Positions 12,228 through 24,065 of a DNA stretch of 64,000 nt are shown here, one piece after another. Position 1 is the stretch's first letter, and each line of letters starts with the position of its first letter. Source of the DNA: Doryteuthis pealeii (Eukaryota; Mollusca; Cephalopoda; Myopsida; Loliginidae); NCBI GenBank assembly GCA_023376005.1, contig CM042145.1, positions 99,567,492 to 99,631,491 of the forward strand. Direction: 5' to 3'. The notes below the pieces were generated by a model, which was not told where the DNA came from, did not search any database, and saw only the letters and a program-made list of their open reading frames with translations. Made by a program: the position numbers and the translations under genes.

Positions 12228-12298
12228 CTTGGCGAGGAACGGTATCGAACCAGGAACCTTGTGATTCCTAGCCGAATGCTCTACCGCCTGAGATCACC
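12228..12298 (-). repeat. SINE-D tRNA-like head fragment
   Basis: Reads (plus) 'cttggcgaggaacggtatcg', 'aaccttgtgattcctagc', 'gctctaccgcctgag': the reverse complement of a tRNA-like head, with the B-box sequence in the middle. It is separated from the body fragment at 11768 by about 240 bases. Confidence 0.7.
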
Positions 12299-12490
12299 TT
12301 AAATCTTCTACAATTGTTTGTTTTTTTTAAATCATAATTTTATTCAGTATATGTGTAAATTATACAAAATTTGTATGAGTTGATTTACATTTTATATGGC
12401 AATCTAAATAAATGTTATTTTCTCAACAGTTTTATTTTGAACAAAGAGAGAAGCTAAATGATTGAAGAGTGTGATAATAATAATAATCTA

Positions 12491-12748
12491 TAAGTAAAGT
12501 AAAGTTGTCATGGTGGCCTAAAGTCAGTATCAGCCAGACAGCGAGGGAGTCTATCCCCCTTTCACTAGCGCTAGACCAAGAAGATTGTTTTAGGCGTCAG
12601 AGGTGGAGCGCAACACCTACCACTAGCTCCTCACTTTATTGCTCAACCTCTGTGCTACTCATACGCTGAGTTGGCGAGGTCCGGTATTGAACCCGGAACT
12701 TTGTGGTTCCTAGTCCGGCGCTCTACCGACTGAGCTAAACCAGCCCTT
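12491..12748 (-). repeat. SINE-D, near full length
   Basis: The best SINE-D copy. On the minus strand the head reads 'tagctcagtcggtagagcg' (A box) and 'gggttcaatacc' (B box), as in tRNA-Lys or tRNA-Arg. The body follows, then 'tttactttactta' at the 3' end. A full tRNA fold is not kept, so it is not a tRNA gene. The pol III boxes look intact. Confidence 0.88.
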
Positions 12749-13185
12749 AATCCACATAAAATGTTCTCTTAATAACTTAGCAAAGTTTTTCTTTTTCTAG
12801 AGAAAATTGGAGAGCAAGTTTATTTCATTGAAAAGTTGATATGTATATTCTAAATATTGCTAACTAAAGAAGTTCTAGATATTGTCTATATAGAAAATAT
12901 TACAATTTAACCCTTTTTTTGCTAATGGCAATCTTGATTACATAATACTCTGTTGTTCTTAGATCAGTATTTTTATCATTATGCATTCTTTAATTTTAAT
13001 TAATTTCTACATTTTTAATTGCGTTTTATCGCAATATTTTTATCAAATCTATACTATTACATACAAAGTAATTATAGATAAAATACAGCCTAATGATAAC
13101 TGTTAACCTTTTGGTGGTTAAGACATGACCTATAAAAGACGAAATTCAAGTTATCTGAAACTTATTTAAAATTTATGATTACTAG

Positions 13186-13226
<41 letters not shown>

Positions 13227-13424
13227 TTGGTTGGATTGAAAAGAAAAAGAAACTCTTTGATAAAAGACAACAGATTAAAAATACAAATAACACTAATCTA
13301 AACTGATGATGGTGGTGAGGGAGATTTGACATAAGTATTTATTTATTTTTTTTTTATTTTTTTTTTTTACTGGCCTCACACTTGGCTGAAATTGAAATAA
13401 TGCCAGATCTTTTTTACATGGGAT
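12749..13424. repeat. AT-rich DNA with a (TA)n microsatellite
   Basis: (TA)n of about 32 bases at 13190-13222 and T-rich runs at 13345-13370. Nothing else recognised. Confidence 0.7.
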
Positions 13425-13516
13425 TTTTTTATGGGGCATCCAGCAAGGATTGAACTCTCTATTCAGTAATAATAGATCTGCAAGATTAGCTTGCTAACCA
13501 TTACACCATGATGGGG
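13425..13516 (-). repeat. SINE-B, tRNA-like head
   Basis: Plus strand shows 'ggggcatccagcaaggattg', 'ctattcagtaataatagatc', 'tgcaagattagcttgctaac', 'cattacaccatgat': the reverse complement of the SINE-B head as seen at 57510. Confidence 0.85.
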
Positions 13517-13689
13517 CATATGATACTAAACTTCACAATATAACACATAGAATCCATTTTCAAATTAACTTTGTGATTTATGAATTTGTTTAAATCATTT
13601 TTACTTAATTTACTATTTTTATTTGAAAAAGAATTGATATCATTTCCAATTGGCATCCTCTGTTGACATCGCAGGAAATGAAAATCTGA

Positions 13690-13905
13690 GTTCAAATCCT
13701 TGATGAGACAGTTTGCATTTCCTTTTTGCTAATGTCCTTGGAAAAGTCATGAATCCACCTGTTTCTACCCAGCTATGGGTAAATAGTAAAACAGACAAAC
13801 TGGACAACCCCAGTCTAGGGGAAATAAAACTGAATTCAAATCAGCTGTACTCCACTTAGAAATTGACCTTGTGTCACATCCGCAGGGTTAGGTAAAAGTA
13901 CATAC
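13690..13905 (+). repeat. SINE-A, lacking most of the head
   Basis: Starts in the B-box region ('gttcaaatccttgatgag'), then 'gtttgcatttc', 'ctatgggtaaatagtaaaac', 'ccagtctagggg', 'gaattcaaatcag', 'cttagaaattgaccttgtg', and ends near 'gggttaggtaaa'. Complete body. Confidence 0.88.
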
Positions 13906-15190
13906 TCTGTTAATATCAAAAACTTATATTGAGATAAACAATAATTATATATAATATGATAGTTTAGCCTCATGTTTTAATCTTTATTAATTTGGTTGGG
14001 AGGCATAATTTTCCTTGAAAATTGAATTTTAATCTGATCTTTTTTTTTTTAATAACTCTGATTAATGATTTATTATGTAAAATCATTTCTAAAATGATAA
14101 ATTTCAGTTACTTTTACCAGATCCAATATTTTAGAATTGATTCTGAATGAAAAGTACTGCTTGAAAATAACTTTTGAATTACTATATAAACTTTTTTTTA
14201 AAAACCTGAGCAGAAAAAAACTGGTCTTCTCCTTTTCATAAGTCCTGATTGTATTGAATTGGATATTCTAATGGTTATATCATTTATGTATTTTTCAGCT
14301 TATGCACTGGAATTAAAAGCAATAAAGGTTGAAAAGCGTGATAGTTTCTAGTTTCACATAGAGCCATGATATTTACTGGTAATATAACTAGTTAAACTTG
14401 TTTGGTGGTTTCAGCTTGTGAACTTCAAAAACTCTATCCAAACAAAACTGCATTCATGTGCCAATCGCACAACTCTTTCATGGATAGATCATATCTTGAA
14501 TAGTCAATGTGGTCTGTTAAACTTTTGTTTTTTGGGGTTCCGCAGTAGTGACTGAGAATTTATCGGGTGGATATATTTTCTGGCTTTCTATTATTGATAA
14601 ATTTCAAAGCTTAACCACATGCAAGCAAGCCCTAGCTCATTTTTGACAAGCATAATTCACATTTATGAAAGGACTATTCCTTTGGTCACTTGACTGGCTA
14701 AATTGTTTTTTCACTTAAAACAAAAATTGTTTGCCTGTTTTCAAAATCAAGTCGGCTAAAACTGAAAATGAGTAACAATGAAGACCGTGCTCTCCTTTAT
14801 ATATAATGGCGATTCAGTGTCTGTCTGTAACTGAAATTACATCAATGCTTACATTACAATACCCTCAGGAATTGTGTAAGGTTATCAATGAGTATTTATT
14901 TTATAGTCAAAATCATTAATACATACAATAAAGAACAACCCTGTATTATATATACTCATAAATTAAGTATGCAATATTAAACAGTCCACATTGTTTGTTA
15001 AAAAAGTTTTTTTAATAATAATCTTGAAATATAATTTATTTTATATATTTAAAGTTATATAATGTATAGAGTTTTACAAGAAAATTATTTACAAACAAGA
15101 AATAGTCACATAATGTTCTTCTACATTAAATTTGAAGATGTTTGTGTATTTAAATGTATCCGATTTAGATTTGCGCATGTCCACTGATTC
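13906..15190. other. Intronic AT-rich DNA with a possible old repeat
   Basis: A segment at about 14805-14935 ('gtgtctgtctgtaactgaaa', 'atgcttacattacaatac') resembles 40870-41000 ('tctatttgtctgtaacctaa', 'tgcttatgtcacattacccc'), so both are probably copies of one old repeat. Nothing else recognised. Confidence 0.4.
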
Positions 15191-15226
15191 AAAATGTAAA
15201 CAGATTCAAAGATCTGTTTACATTTT
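15191..15226. repeat. Short perfect inverted repeat
   Basis: 15-base arms 'aaaatgtaaacagat' and its exact reverse complement, with a 6-base spacer. Possible remnant of a foldback element. Confidence 0.9.
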
Positions 15227-15734
15227 TTTACGTAAAAACATTCCTTTTATGTAATTTTGGACGTTAAAAAAGGTTTTTTTTTTTTTGCTTGTTTGTTGGT
15301 TTTTTTTTAAAATCAAAATATTCGTTCAATTTTGATAAGATTTTGTAGAATTATGTAAAAATTGGTGTATTTTAAAAATAAAAAAAAACATTGTCATCTG
15401 TCATTGAACAAAACAAAATCTCAGTGAAGTGGATTGTTTATTTTATTCCCCCCCCCCAAGCGGAGGGTGTTTTTTTTGTTTTGTTTTTTTATGCTAGTAA
15501 TGCTGATATAAACTGCCAAATCATTTTTTGTTGATTACCTATTTGTTATACTGTAATTAGCATAAAGTCTTGCAAGTAATTTATATAAAATTCAGTCCTT
15601 GCTAGTTGCTCCAAAAATGTTACCTGTGTGTGTAATACATACACAAACAAATTGTAATTCCCAGCATTGAAAATGCTTTCTCTCTCTTTCTCTCAAAGTC
15701 TAAAAAAATGTATCCTTGCCTGTACATGCTAAGG

Positions 15735-16030
15735 GTTATGTGCACTTAGCATAATGGTTATTGTCTTAGAAAATGGAATCGGCAACCCAAGTTCAAATCC
15801 TGGACAAAACTGTTTGCATTCTGCTTCATGCCAATGCCCTTGGGAAAGGCATGAATCCATTTGTTCTCCTCCTTGCTTTGAGTAAATAGTAGAGTAGACT
15901 GGACTCTTTAGCCTTGGTTAAGCAACCAGTTTAGGAAAAGGAAAACACTGAATTCAAACCAGCTTTACTCAGCTTGAAAATTGACCTTGTATTGCTTCCT
16001 GCCAGTAGGGAGGGGGGTGTATATACATAT
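15735..16030 (+). repeat. SINE-A, full length
   Basis: Head with 'agcataatggttattgtc' (A box) and 'agttcaaatcctgg' (B box). Then 'gtttgcattc', 'cttgggaaaggcatgaatcc', 'gagtaaatagtagagtagac', 'cagtttaggaaaaggaaaac' and 'attgaccttgtattgc', ending in 'gtatatacatatgta'. Confidence 0.92.
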
Positions 16031-16171
16031 GTACCAAAGGTGAATTCTTTATTTTTACTTTGTATGCTTTGTTTTTGTTATTTCAAAATTGGGGTTTCCT
16101 TTAGACCAGAGTGCTCATGATGCTGGGAAATACAGTGTGTGTGTGTGTACACACACACACACACACGCACG

Positions 16172-16308
16172 CAAGGTGTCATAAAAGTATCAAGATTGAA
16201 GCTGTATTTACCAAGATAGAAATGGACAATGAATGGAACGTTAATTTTTTCAGAATACAAGGTGTCAAAAAGTACAAAAAATCTCAATATTTTCTTTGAC
16301 ACACCTTG
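16172..16308. mobile_element. Small mariner-type MITE remnant
   Basis: Two facing ends at 16258-16308: 'caaggtgtcaaaaagtac' and the inverted 'tttgacacaccttg', flanked on both sides by TA. A direct copy of the left end ('caaggtgtcataaaagta') at 16172 suggests the original left end, with an internal duplication. No transposase. Confidence 0.7.
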
Positions 16309-16861
16309 TATATATTGTATTTACCAGCATCAAGAACACTCTGGCTTCAAATTTATTGGATAGGTTTGATTGGTTTTTCTGATCTTGCAGTAATGAATTA
16401 TTTTCTAACTGCTTAACAAGTTGTAGTATGGCCAATATAATTATTCAATTAAAAAAACTGTCATAATTATCTGATTGAGTTTTTTATATGATGCTTTTTG
16501 ATGAATATTCCATGTAGTTTGTCATAAGTAAATAATTTATATCTGGGGAAGATCTCCAGGAAATGCACTTGCTGAAATTTTATAACATGTATCAATACAA
16601 AATTGAAAATCCATTATTTAATTTTCGTATGAACGTCATTCTAGTAGAAAATAAAATTGTGATATCCTGAAGAACATTGCTGATTTTGACCTGTGCATTG
16701 ATAACTCCTTATTTTAGAAATTGTAAACATATTGCTTTGTAAATATAGCCATTTATTGTAATCCACCTACATTACATAGACATTTAATCTTGAATAAATT
16801 GAAACTTGTATTCAGGATGTTTAGTTTCCATCAATGTATTTCTAACAAATATCAAAACACA

Positions 16862-16955
16862 ATCTATATATATATATATATATATATTAGGTTAAACAAT
16901 TTCTAGTCAATCAAAATAATCCTCTATCAAAAATCAATATACTTATATATGTATG

Positions 16956-17018
<63 letters not shown>

Positions 17019-17022
17019 TATT
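16862..17022. repeat. (TA)n microsatellites
   Basis: TA runs at about 16865-16887 and 16962-17022, with (TATG)n between. Confidence 0.9.
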
Positions 17023-17096
17023 TACCCATGTTTGAATTACGTAATCCACTCTGTCAGTGAGGTTTAGAATATGCCAACTGTATCCTCTGCAGAAAA

Positions 17097-17400
17097 AATG
17101 GGTATGACACTAAACTGCATCTGATGGTGAGGCTCCAGTTCCGGAAATCTGGAGATTGTGGCATGCCCCTTCATTCCCATTTCTCCCTCATTCACTGTGA
17201 TTTGTGGTAGTACTTGTTAGGGTTCCCATCTATGGGTCAAATAGATCTGTTCAGAATTATTAGTATATATAAGAAAGGAATACTTGAAACCATTTAACTG
17301 CAAATTATTTGTATTGATAATGGTTACTTGATGCTATAATTGTTTACATAAGATTATTATTAGTTACTTGAAAAATGTGTGCAAATTATAAGTATTACAA
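17097..17400 (+). repeat. Family E interspersed repeat
   Basis: 'gggtatgacactaaactgca', 'ctgatggtgaggctccag', 'ttgttagggttcccatctat', 'aaatagatctgttcag', then a (gaatacttgaaacc)-type region. No conserved tail. Confidence 0.85.
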
Positions 17401-17544
17401 GACAACTCTGGTCATTTAGTCACAACCAATTTTTAATTTATAACTAGTTATTTTATTTTAACATTGAATCCCTTTTTAGAAATTTGTTAAGGAAATATAG
17501 ATTAATACTAATGTAATCATGATCACTCATCTTTAACCGTCACC

Positions 17545-17640
17545 TTTAATAGCCCTACTATTTACCCATAGCTGGAGGGAGAATAATGTTTCATACCTTT
17601 CCCAAGGGTATTAGCGCTATGGTATATGGTTGTGTTTGAG
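17545..17640 (-). repeat. SINE-A body fragment
   Basis: Plus strand 'ctatttacccatagctggag', 'catacctttcccaagggtat', 'tagcgctatgg', as in the minus-strand full copies. Confidence 0.85.
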
Positions 17641-18466
17641 ATATATGTATAACATTTATATTACTACCTTTTAGGAGTTTTGCTAAACTTTATCATGGTG
17701 TACAGCATTTTTGTTATTCTTTGGAAACCGCTATAATGCCCCAATATCATAACACCTTTATTTTAACACGTTCACACTCACTATATTAGAGAGATATGTA
17801 CTTGCAGGCACATATTACAGCAGTTCAAATGTACTGTTACATTAAAAGGAATATTATTAGACTTTTTAATTCAGTATTGAAAATCCTGTGTTATAGCACC
17901 ACAGGCAAATTAGCAACCATCTTGGCCACCCAGCAATGTAAATGTATATAAAATTCATGTAGGTTTCATAAATAGTAGCACAGCTAATATTACTAAGCAG
18001 TTATCAGCTGAAGTTAAAAGAATATTTTGTAATTAAAGCCAGTTATATGAGCCAACCATAAAAAGCAAAAGGCATTTACTGAAATTCAATTCAACTAGAT
18101 GATCTAAAAACTGTCTTTTAATATCAATTTATTGTATTACTGTTCAGTTATTTAAATATTGCAGTTCTTCTAAACAATTAAGATTGATTGTAGGCTATAA
18201 TACTGGATGCTGCTGTGTCATTATGCAGTCTAATCCCTTTCACTATCATGGCCATGGTTTTAAGGAGCTTTCACTATTTACTACCTTCACCACACCTATT
18301 TACAAAATAGTTAGCCTACTTCCTTAAGGCTGTAAAGATTCCAGCTGCTAAGATAAAATATACTTTAAATACAGCAAATATCATAATGTACACCAGGTTA
18401 CAAGTTTTACTACTTCAGATAACGTTGCTTTATACAGTTTTTGGCTATAGTAATAATAATGAGACT

Positions 18467-18588
18467 GGCATCTCCTGTGGTGTAATGGTTAGCGAGCTAG
18501 TTAGCAGACCATATCTAGTGAGTTCGATTCTCACTGGGTGCCCCATATTTCAGGCCTCAGGTCACAGCTAAACTTAGTAACTTTAATG
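18467..18588 (+). repeat. SINE-B with 11-bp target duplication
   Basis: Head 'ggtgtaatggttagcgagc' (A box) and 'gagttcgattctcactggg' (B box). The 11-bp direct repeat 'ataatgagact' flanks it at 18456-18466 and 18589-18599, marking a LINE-mediated insertion. The anticodon arm does not pair like a working tRNA. Confidence 0.88.
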
Positions 18589-18627
18589 ATAATGAGACTT
18601 GATAAATACAGTTTATATTTCCCTTGG

Positions 18628-18676
18628 GCTCTCTCTCTCTCACTCACACACACACACACTCACACACACACACACA
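18628..18676. repeat. (TC)n/(AC)n microsatellite
   Basis: Short TC run followed by CA repeats. Confidence 0.9.
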
Positions 18677-18847
18677 TTTATTTATTTTTATTTTAGATTA
18701 CATTGCATCTAAAAAATTTAGAGGGATCATACTGCTCAGAAAAGTTTAGAAATAACTTTCAAAATTTTTCAACTAAAGAATCATTTCCATGTTTTAGAAA
18801 TTTAGTTTGAATCTATGGGTCAATACTCTATCAGTTAAATATGTTCT

Positions 18848-19145
18848 GGGTATGATAGTAAACTACATCAGGTGATGAGGCTCTAGTTCTAGAGATCTGG
18901 GCTGTGTGGAGTATCCCTTCATTGCCATTAGTTCCAAAGTCCACTCTGATCTGGAGTGGTAGGTTAGGGATCTAGGATCAAATAGATCTGTTTGAAAATT
19001 ATTTGCATTAGATAAGAATATTTGATATAACTGGGGGAAAAAAATACACAAAAATGTTAATATAAACATACAATGTATGCAATTCCCTAATCTCTAGGCA
19101 TAAAATGACCTTGCATGGGTTGACATGCCATTAAAATCAATCAAT
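18848..19145 (+). repeat. Family E interspersed repeat with tail
   Basis: Body from 'ctgggtatgatagtaaacta' to 'aaatagatctgtttgaaaat', then the conserved 3' tail 'gggttgacatgccattaaaa' and a short (AATC)n run. Near full 3' half. Confidence 0.9.
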
Positions 19146-19269
19146 CAAAATATAAGAAAATTCAATCTCTTAAAAAACTAGCATTGTTTAAATACTGAAA
19201 TTCTGGGTTAAATTAATCTAAAAAATAAAAAAAATAAAAACGTATTCACAGAAATATGCTTATGTATTT

Positions 19270-19553
19270 TACCAACCGTCTGCATGAGCTGGATGTGACA
19301 TAATGTCAATTTTTAAGGGGAATTTAACAGATTTGACTTCAGTTTTTTTCCTTTTCCTAGACTGGTTGCCATACCAAGGTTAAAGAGCTCAGTATGCCTT
19401 ACCATTTACTCATAGCTGGAAGGAGAATAGTTGGGTTCATACCTCTCACAAGGATATTAGTGCTATGTGAAATGTAAACAACCTTGTCCAGGATTTGAAC
19501 TCTGTTCACCGTGCCTATTCCATACAATGATAATCATTACACCAAGAGCACCT
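19270..19553 (-). repeat. SINE-A, full length
   Basis: Plus strand runs from the 3' end ('ccaaccgtctgcatgagctg') through 'tcctagactggttgcc' and 'ttactcatagctgg' to the head ('gtccaggatttgaactc', 'cattacaccaagagcacctc'). Confidence 0.93.
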
Positions 19554-19582
19554 CCAAAGAAATAATGATTATTGATAAAAAC

Positions 19583-19587
<5 letters not shown>

Positions 19588-19648
<61 letters not shown>
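19588..19648. repeat. (CT)n microsatellite
   Basis: About 30 CT units; gives spurious Leu/Ser open frames. Confidence 0.97.
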
Positions 19649-19649
<1 letters not shown>

Positions 19650-19651
<2 letters not shown>

Positions 19652-20225
19652 GATTATTTATTTGGCAATTTGTTATTGCATATTTGTTATTAGATTATTC
19701 CTAGTTTTCACTAAAGATTTTTTTTTTCTCAAATTTGTGCACATTCAGAATCCCCCGTAGGATATTTTAAGATGTGTTGTGAGTATTAATAAGGAATAAA
19801 GGAATTAACCATGACCTTTTTCAGATCATCTACACCCCCCCCCCGTCATTGTAGTCACTATTTGTTTGCATTGACAAGATTAACCTGCTTTAATAACCCT
19901 CAACCTGGATTAGATTAGTTGACCTTATTTTTCTCACTCTGTGGATACGTGAGATTTGCTTGGTGATGGATAACTTAGCTGGATTTATGTTTTGTAACTG
20001 TTTTCCTAATCAAATTCTCTTCTCTTTTTTTTAATGAGCCTTATTTTAAGCCTTAAACTTATAGCTTAGTAGTACTGAGAGTATTGTTTTAGGCTAAGAA
20101 GGCTTTTTGCATGAAATTTGCTTAACTGGCAATTGGCCAGTTAATGATCATTAATATTATCCATTATTCATCTATAATAATTCCCTTTGTGGCTTGTGTG
20201 AATATATAATATTCAAAAGTCTGGT
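19650..20225. other. Intronic DNA, nothing recognised
   Basis: A C-run near 19835; otherwise no family recognised. Confidence 0.6.
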
Positions 20226-20597
20226 ATCTACCATTTGGACTTTAACGAAACTCTCTGAGAAAAAGCTAGATGGGAACAACACAAGGATGCTGTGTGCTGT
20301 TTTGAACAAATCCTGGAAGCAGCAGTCAACAAACCAGCAGTTGTACAGCCACTTAATTCTCATCTCACAAACCATCCAAGTAACCCAAGCAAGACATGAT
20401 GAACTCATGTGGCGTTATTCCCTATAGACTTCTACACTCTGACAACCAGTGCTGGCCGACAAGTAAAAAAACTTACATTCATCAGCTCTGTGCAGATACT
20501 GGATGTTGCCTAGACTACTTACCAAGGGTGATGGCCGATAGGGACAGATGGCAAGAGAGAGTCAAAGGAATATGTGCTGCAGGCACTCCTTGATGAT
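20226..20597 (+). pseudogene. LINE reverse-transcriptase C-terminal fragment, frameshifted
   Basis: Reads EKKLDGNNTRMLCAVLNKSW, QQLYSHL and ISQTIQV in one frame, then (after a shift near 20395) KTYIHQLCADTGC, YLPRVMADRDRW, VKGI and a stop. This is the well-known C-terminal region of RTE/Jockey-like LINE proteins (KLDG-x-YTRMLR, W-x-P, D-x-G, M-x-DR-x-x-W). It ends TGATGATTAT, like the short TGA-type tails of RTE elements. The polymerase core is missing. Sister fragments at 23815, 26440 and 58125 end at the same point. Confidence 0.85.
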
Positions 20598-20770
20598 TAT
20601 ATGAACTAATTAGAGTATGATGCTTATCTTAGAAAGATTTTAAGACTAAGGGTGAATTCTCTCTTCTGAATTTTGGGAATGGTCAAAGGAGTGAAACCTT
20701 TTAATTTTAATTAGTTTTCATTTGTTTTATATAACATTTGAACAAATTCTTAGTAACATGCAGTTTCTAT

Positions 20771-20832
20771 ACAGGGTATCCATAAGGTATGTGTACACTT
20801 TAAAAGTGCACGCGGATTTTGTGGATACACTG
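20771..20832. mobile_element. 62-bp mariner-type element of two facing terminal repeats
   Basis: TA-flanked. It starts 'cagggtatccataagg' and ends with the inverse 'tttgtggatacactg', with 'gtacactttaaaagtgcac' in the centre. Nothing lies between the terminal repeats. Confidence 0.7.
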
Positions 20833-21264
20833 TATAAGTGAATCGATTCCATTAGCTACCTGCTCTTATATATGCAAATTTTGAAAAATTATATTTCAAC
20901 GGTGAAAATAAGACAAATTGTGAAAATGTTTGCTCATTTTTGTTCTCCAAAAGTTTCTAGAACTATTTATTGATATAACAATTAAAACTGATTCTAGAGA
21001 TTGTTGTTATTTGAACTTTGCATTCACCATTCATAGTGCATTTTATTCATGTTTTTTAAAGATGCTGAGAAGAGTAAGTTTCACCAGACACAAAAGGCAA
21101 AAAAAAAAAATTGACATATAAATTTATAGTAAATCAGTTTTCAGAAAATTCCTCCAAGACACTTAAGAGGCATGATGAATGAATATGTTCAATAAAAAAT
21201 TAATTTCTTTAATTTCTAAAAAAGAAAAATTATTAGGAGTTTGAGGTAAACACTAATTAAAAAA

Positions 21265-22160
21265 AAAAAAAAGTCAAACTATTGCTGAATATATTCAATA
21301 TATCTAGAACCACAATTCTTCAAATTTTGAAATGTATGGCACTAAGAAACAACTAGGAAAGCCACACAAGTTGACTGCTACTGGACATCATAGCCTTGAA
21401 GAGGAGTCCAAAGGTGAATTGTAATCCAAGAGCTTCCTGATAATATCACCACTAGAAGAACCCTTCAAGATCTCAATGAATCAGGCAATCTGTACTTTAG
21501 TCTAGAAAGAAGGCTTCTACTTTGATGCGCATTATTGAATATACTAAAAAAAAGTAAGAGCCTCCCATTATGGTGTAATGGTTAGCAAGCTAGTTTTGCA
21601 GATCCATTACTACTGAATAGCAAGTTTGATCCCCACTGAATACTTGCAACTTTGTGTCACATTCTACCCATGGGAACAGGTTAGGTAAATACCTACTAAA
21701 AAAAAAGGCAAACTAATTTAGACCAAGGAACCAAAGTAGAAGGCAGTGTTCTCTTACAAGAAGTTCAATTTAGATAATCTTAATGGAATGCATAATCTTT
21801 AAAAGAAGGGGGGCAATTTTTTTCTTTATTTAAATGTAAAACTGAATAGATGGTGATGGAAAGCAAGAAAAATATTCAGTATTATGTAGAAGTCAAAGAA
21901 GTCTTATCCATTTGTCAACTACCATTATGGAAGGAATAGTATTTCAGCAAAATAACAATCACATTGCTGAGAACACCAAGGGATAGTTTGAATAAAAGGG
22001 ATTGGATTGTAAACTTGTCAGGTCTCCTTTCAAGAGGTGTCTCAATGAGCAAAGAAGCCCATTTGAAAAGAGGAACCAGTTAATCACTTCTTTAAAACAA
22101 TTGAAACCTTTTGAAAATCTTTGTGTTCTGAATGTAAAACATGTATTTACAATCAAAAGT
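21265..22160 (+). pseudogene. Decayed Tc1-like transposase
   Basis: Pieces in several frames follow the Tc1 order: a helix-turn-helix-like ISRTTILQILK (21300), GKPHKLTA (21358, the GRPRKLT region), RRTLQDLNESG (21455), FNLDNLNGMHN (21760, the FSDES-x-FN-x-x-x-DG region), and VFQQNNNHIAENT (21940, the FQQDN-x-x-x-HTA region with the catalytic Asp replaced by Asn). Several stops and frame changes are present, and a SINE-B splits it at 21558-21693. Dead. A Tc1-like inverted end may be 'ggccaaatttttggtacaac' near 22288. Confidence 0.75.
21558..21693 (+). repeat. SINE-B inserted in the Tc1 pseudogene
   Basis: Head 'tggtgtaatggttagcaagc' and 'caagtttgatccccactga', then 'tgtgtcacattctaccc' and 'caggttaggtaaat'. 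The direct repeat 'tactaaaaaaaa' flanks it (from 21542 and from 21694), giving a 12-13 bp target duplication. Confidence 0.9.
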
Positions 22161-23814
22161 AAAGCTTTGTAATTATTACTCTTTCATGTTTTTGTTTTAA
22201 GTGTTCATGTGATTTTTTTTCTTCTTAATTTGCATACAACTAAAGAGTATCTAGATAAATATTCCTAGTCTCTTAATAATATTAGTTATGGCCAAATTTT
22301 TGGTACAACAGTACATCCCTCTGAACTTTTATAAAAATAAGAATTGTAAATTGTCATTTATTTTACTTTTTTTCCATAAGAACAGGGTCTAGACTTACAT
22401 ATAAAGAATGTTCTAATGAATTTCTTAATTATAATGAAATAAATCATGTCAAAAAGAGTAGTGCAAGAGAGAGAAAAGATGACAAAAATGCAATATTTTG
22501 ACAGAAAGATTTTAATTTATGAAATTCTCCCATTTTGAAGACTGTAAAACAAATAATTTTTACCTGTGATTTTTTTTTAATCCTACCTCTTTATAATACA
22601 CCAAAAATTATGTTAAGTTTCATTTTTTTTTTTTTTTTTTTTTTTTTCATGTTTTGTTGAATTCTAATTCATGGGATGGAGGTAGGGGGTAAACAAACAC
22701 ATGAAATTTTGGCCATACTTGATATATATTTGAAATTTGTGGAATTCCTTATTTCCACTTCTTTGGTGTCATAATATAAAAATTTATTAATTTGTACAAA
22801 ATGATCTTTAGTATTCATTTAAAATATTTGTGGTTTGTATTCAAATAATACCTCACCTATTATTTGTTTAATTTATGCATATTAATCAAAATATTTCTAT
22901 AAAATAATTATATTTCTAGTAGTCAGATTATTATAAATTTTTGTTTATATTATCTCTTTGTTGATTTCTCTTAATTCTGTTATATAACAGAATTTATTAG
23001 AACCTTTCAATGTTAAGAAAGTAAACTAACTATTGTATATTTTCATGTTTTTTCTGGAAATTTTGTTACTTAGAATACTTTGTTAAACTGATTTTATACT
23101 CAAGTCTATCTTCATCTTAGGTGTGTTTGTCATTAAAAAAAAAAAAAAAAAATTTCATTTGTGTAATAAAATTGTAAAAGAAGGATAAGGCTATATGGTT
23201 AGATTTGATCTGCCAACCATGAAACTTAGTTAAATTAGCAGGGCAGCTAATGTGGTAAATCAGGCTTCTCAAGGCAAAGGGATATATACAGGTTCAAGTT
23301 CCAACTTGAGCTTATTCTTTATTTGCAATCTATGCTGTTTACTCATAGCTGTAGACTGACAGTCTGAATAGTTGTGATAAAAAGCAAATTAAGATAAGAG
23401 AAATACTAGTCAAAAATTGATAAAGATTCTGGTACCCTATTTATTTCTTTTTATTAGTCTTTACCTCAAACATCAGATATTATTTTGATAAATTATTGGA
23501 GTTAAATTTTCTTTACTGAATATATTGTGGTCATTCGTCCTTACTCTTAGATATCTTGGAGGAATCTTTCTGAAAATTGATTTTTCTATGTTTTTTGTTT
23601 GTTTTTTAAGTTTTTTTAACTAAAATTCAGTTACTTTATTTATACCAACAATCAACTGTAGTAATCTCATCATCAATTTTGGTTTAAGTTATATATATTC
23701 TGATTATGAATATTGTTAATCTGTTAGTCATACTGCATGATTGCCAAATTACATTTCGGAATGCAAATATCATTACCATCAATGCATGTTTACTGCCCGG
23801 ATTCCCATGACTTT
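22161..23814. other. Intronic AT-rich DNA with T- and A-runs
   Basis: Poly-T at 22624-22647 and poly-A near 23133-23150. At 23236-23390 a diverged tRNA-like SINE is possible ('gtggtaaatcaggcttctca', 'ggttcaagttccaac', 'gtttactcatagctg'). Otherwise nothing recognised. Confidence 0.45.
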
Positions 23815-24065
23815 CTCACCATCCATCCCTATCAGCCATCGCTTTTGGCATGGCATCCAGTGTCTGCACAGAGCTGATGAATGTAAGTTTTTGCTGGTTG
23901 GTCAACACTGATGTGTCCATATGTAGGAATCCATAGGATAATGTTGCTTAGGAGTTTGTTCTTATTTCTCTAGCATGTCACCTCCCATGTTTTGTGAGAT
24001 GGGAGGTAAGTGGCCATACTGCTGCTTTTTTGTAGAGTAATGCTTCCAGGATTTATAGATCTTTT
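23815..24065 (-). pseudogene. LINE reverse-transcriptase C-terminal fragment
   Basis: Reverse complement matches the 20226 copy: plus strand shows 'tgtctgcacagagctgatga', 'atgtaagtttttgctggttg', 'tttgtgagatgggaggtaag' and 'taatgcttccagg'. Broken frames, 5'-truncated. Confidence 0.82.

Noticed and set aside
16078..16302. Overlapping open frames on both strands across the (GT)n/(CA)n region
   Set aside because: They are produced by the dinucleotide repeat and the small mariner element.
16685..16720. Possible PPP1R12A exon 2 (codons for Cys-Ile-Asp-Asn)
   Set aside because: A stop follows after three more codons, and there is no acceptor with ankyrin-like continuation.
18467..18570. Functional tRNA gene
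   Set aside because: A and B boxes are present, but the anticodon stem does not pair, and the sequence has target duplications and several relatives. It is a SINE head. The same applies to 12700 and 57510.
19572..19760. Ser/Leu-rich open frames
   Set aside because: Translated (CT)n microsatellite; the same holds for 38060-38361 and 39685-40038.
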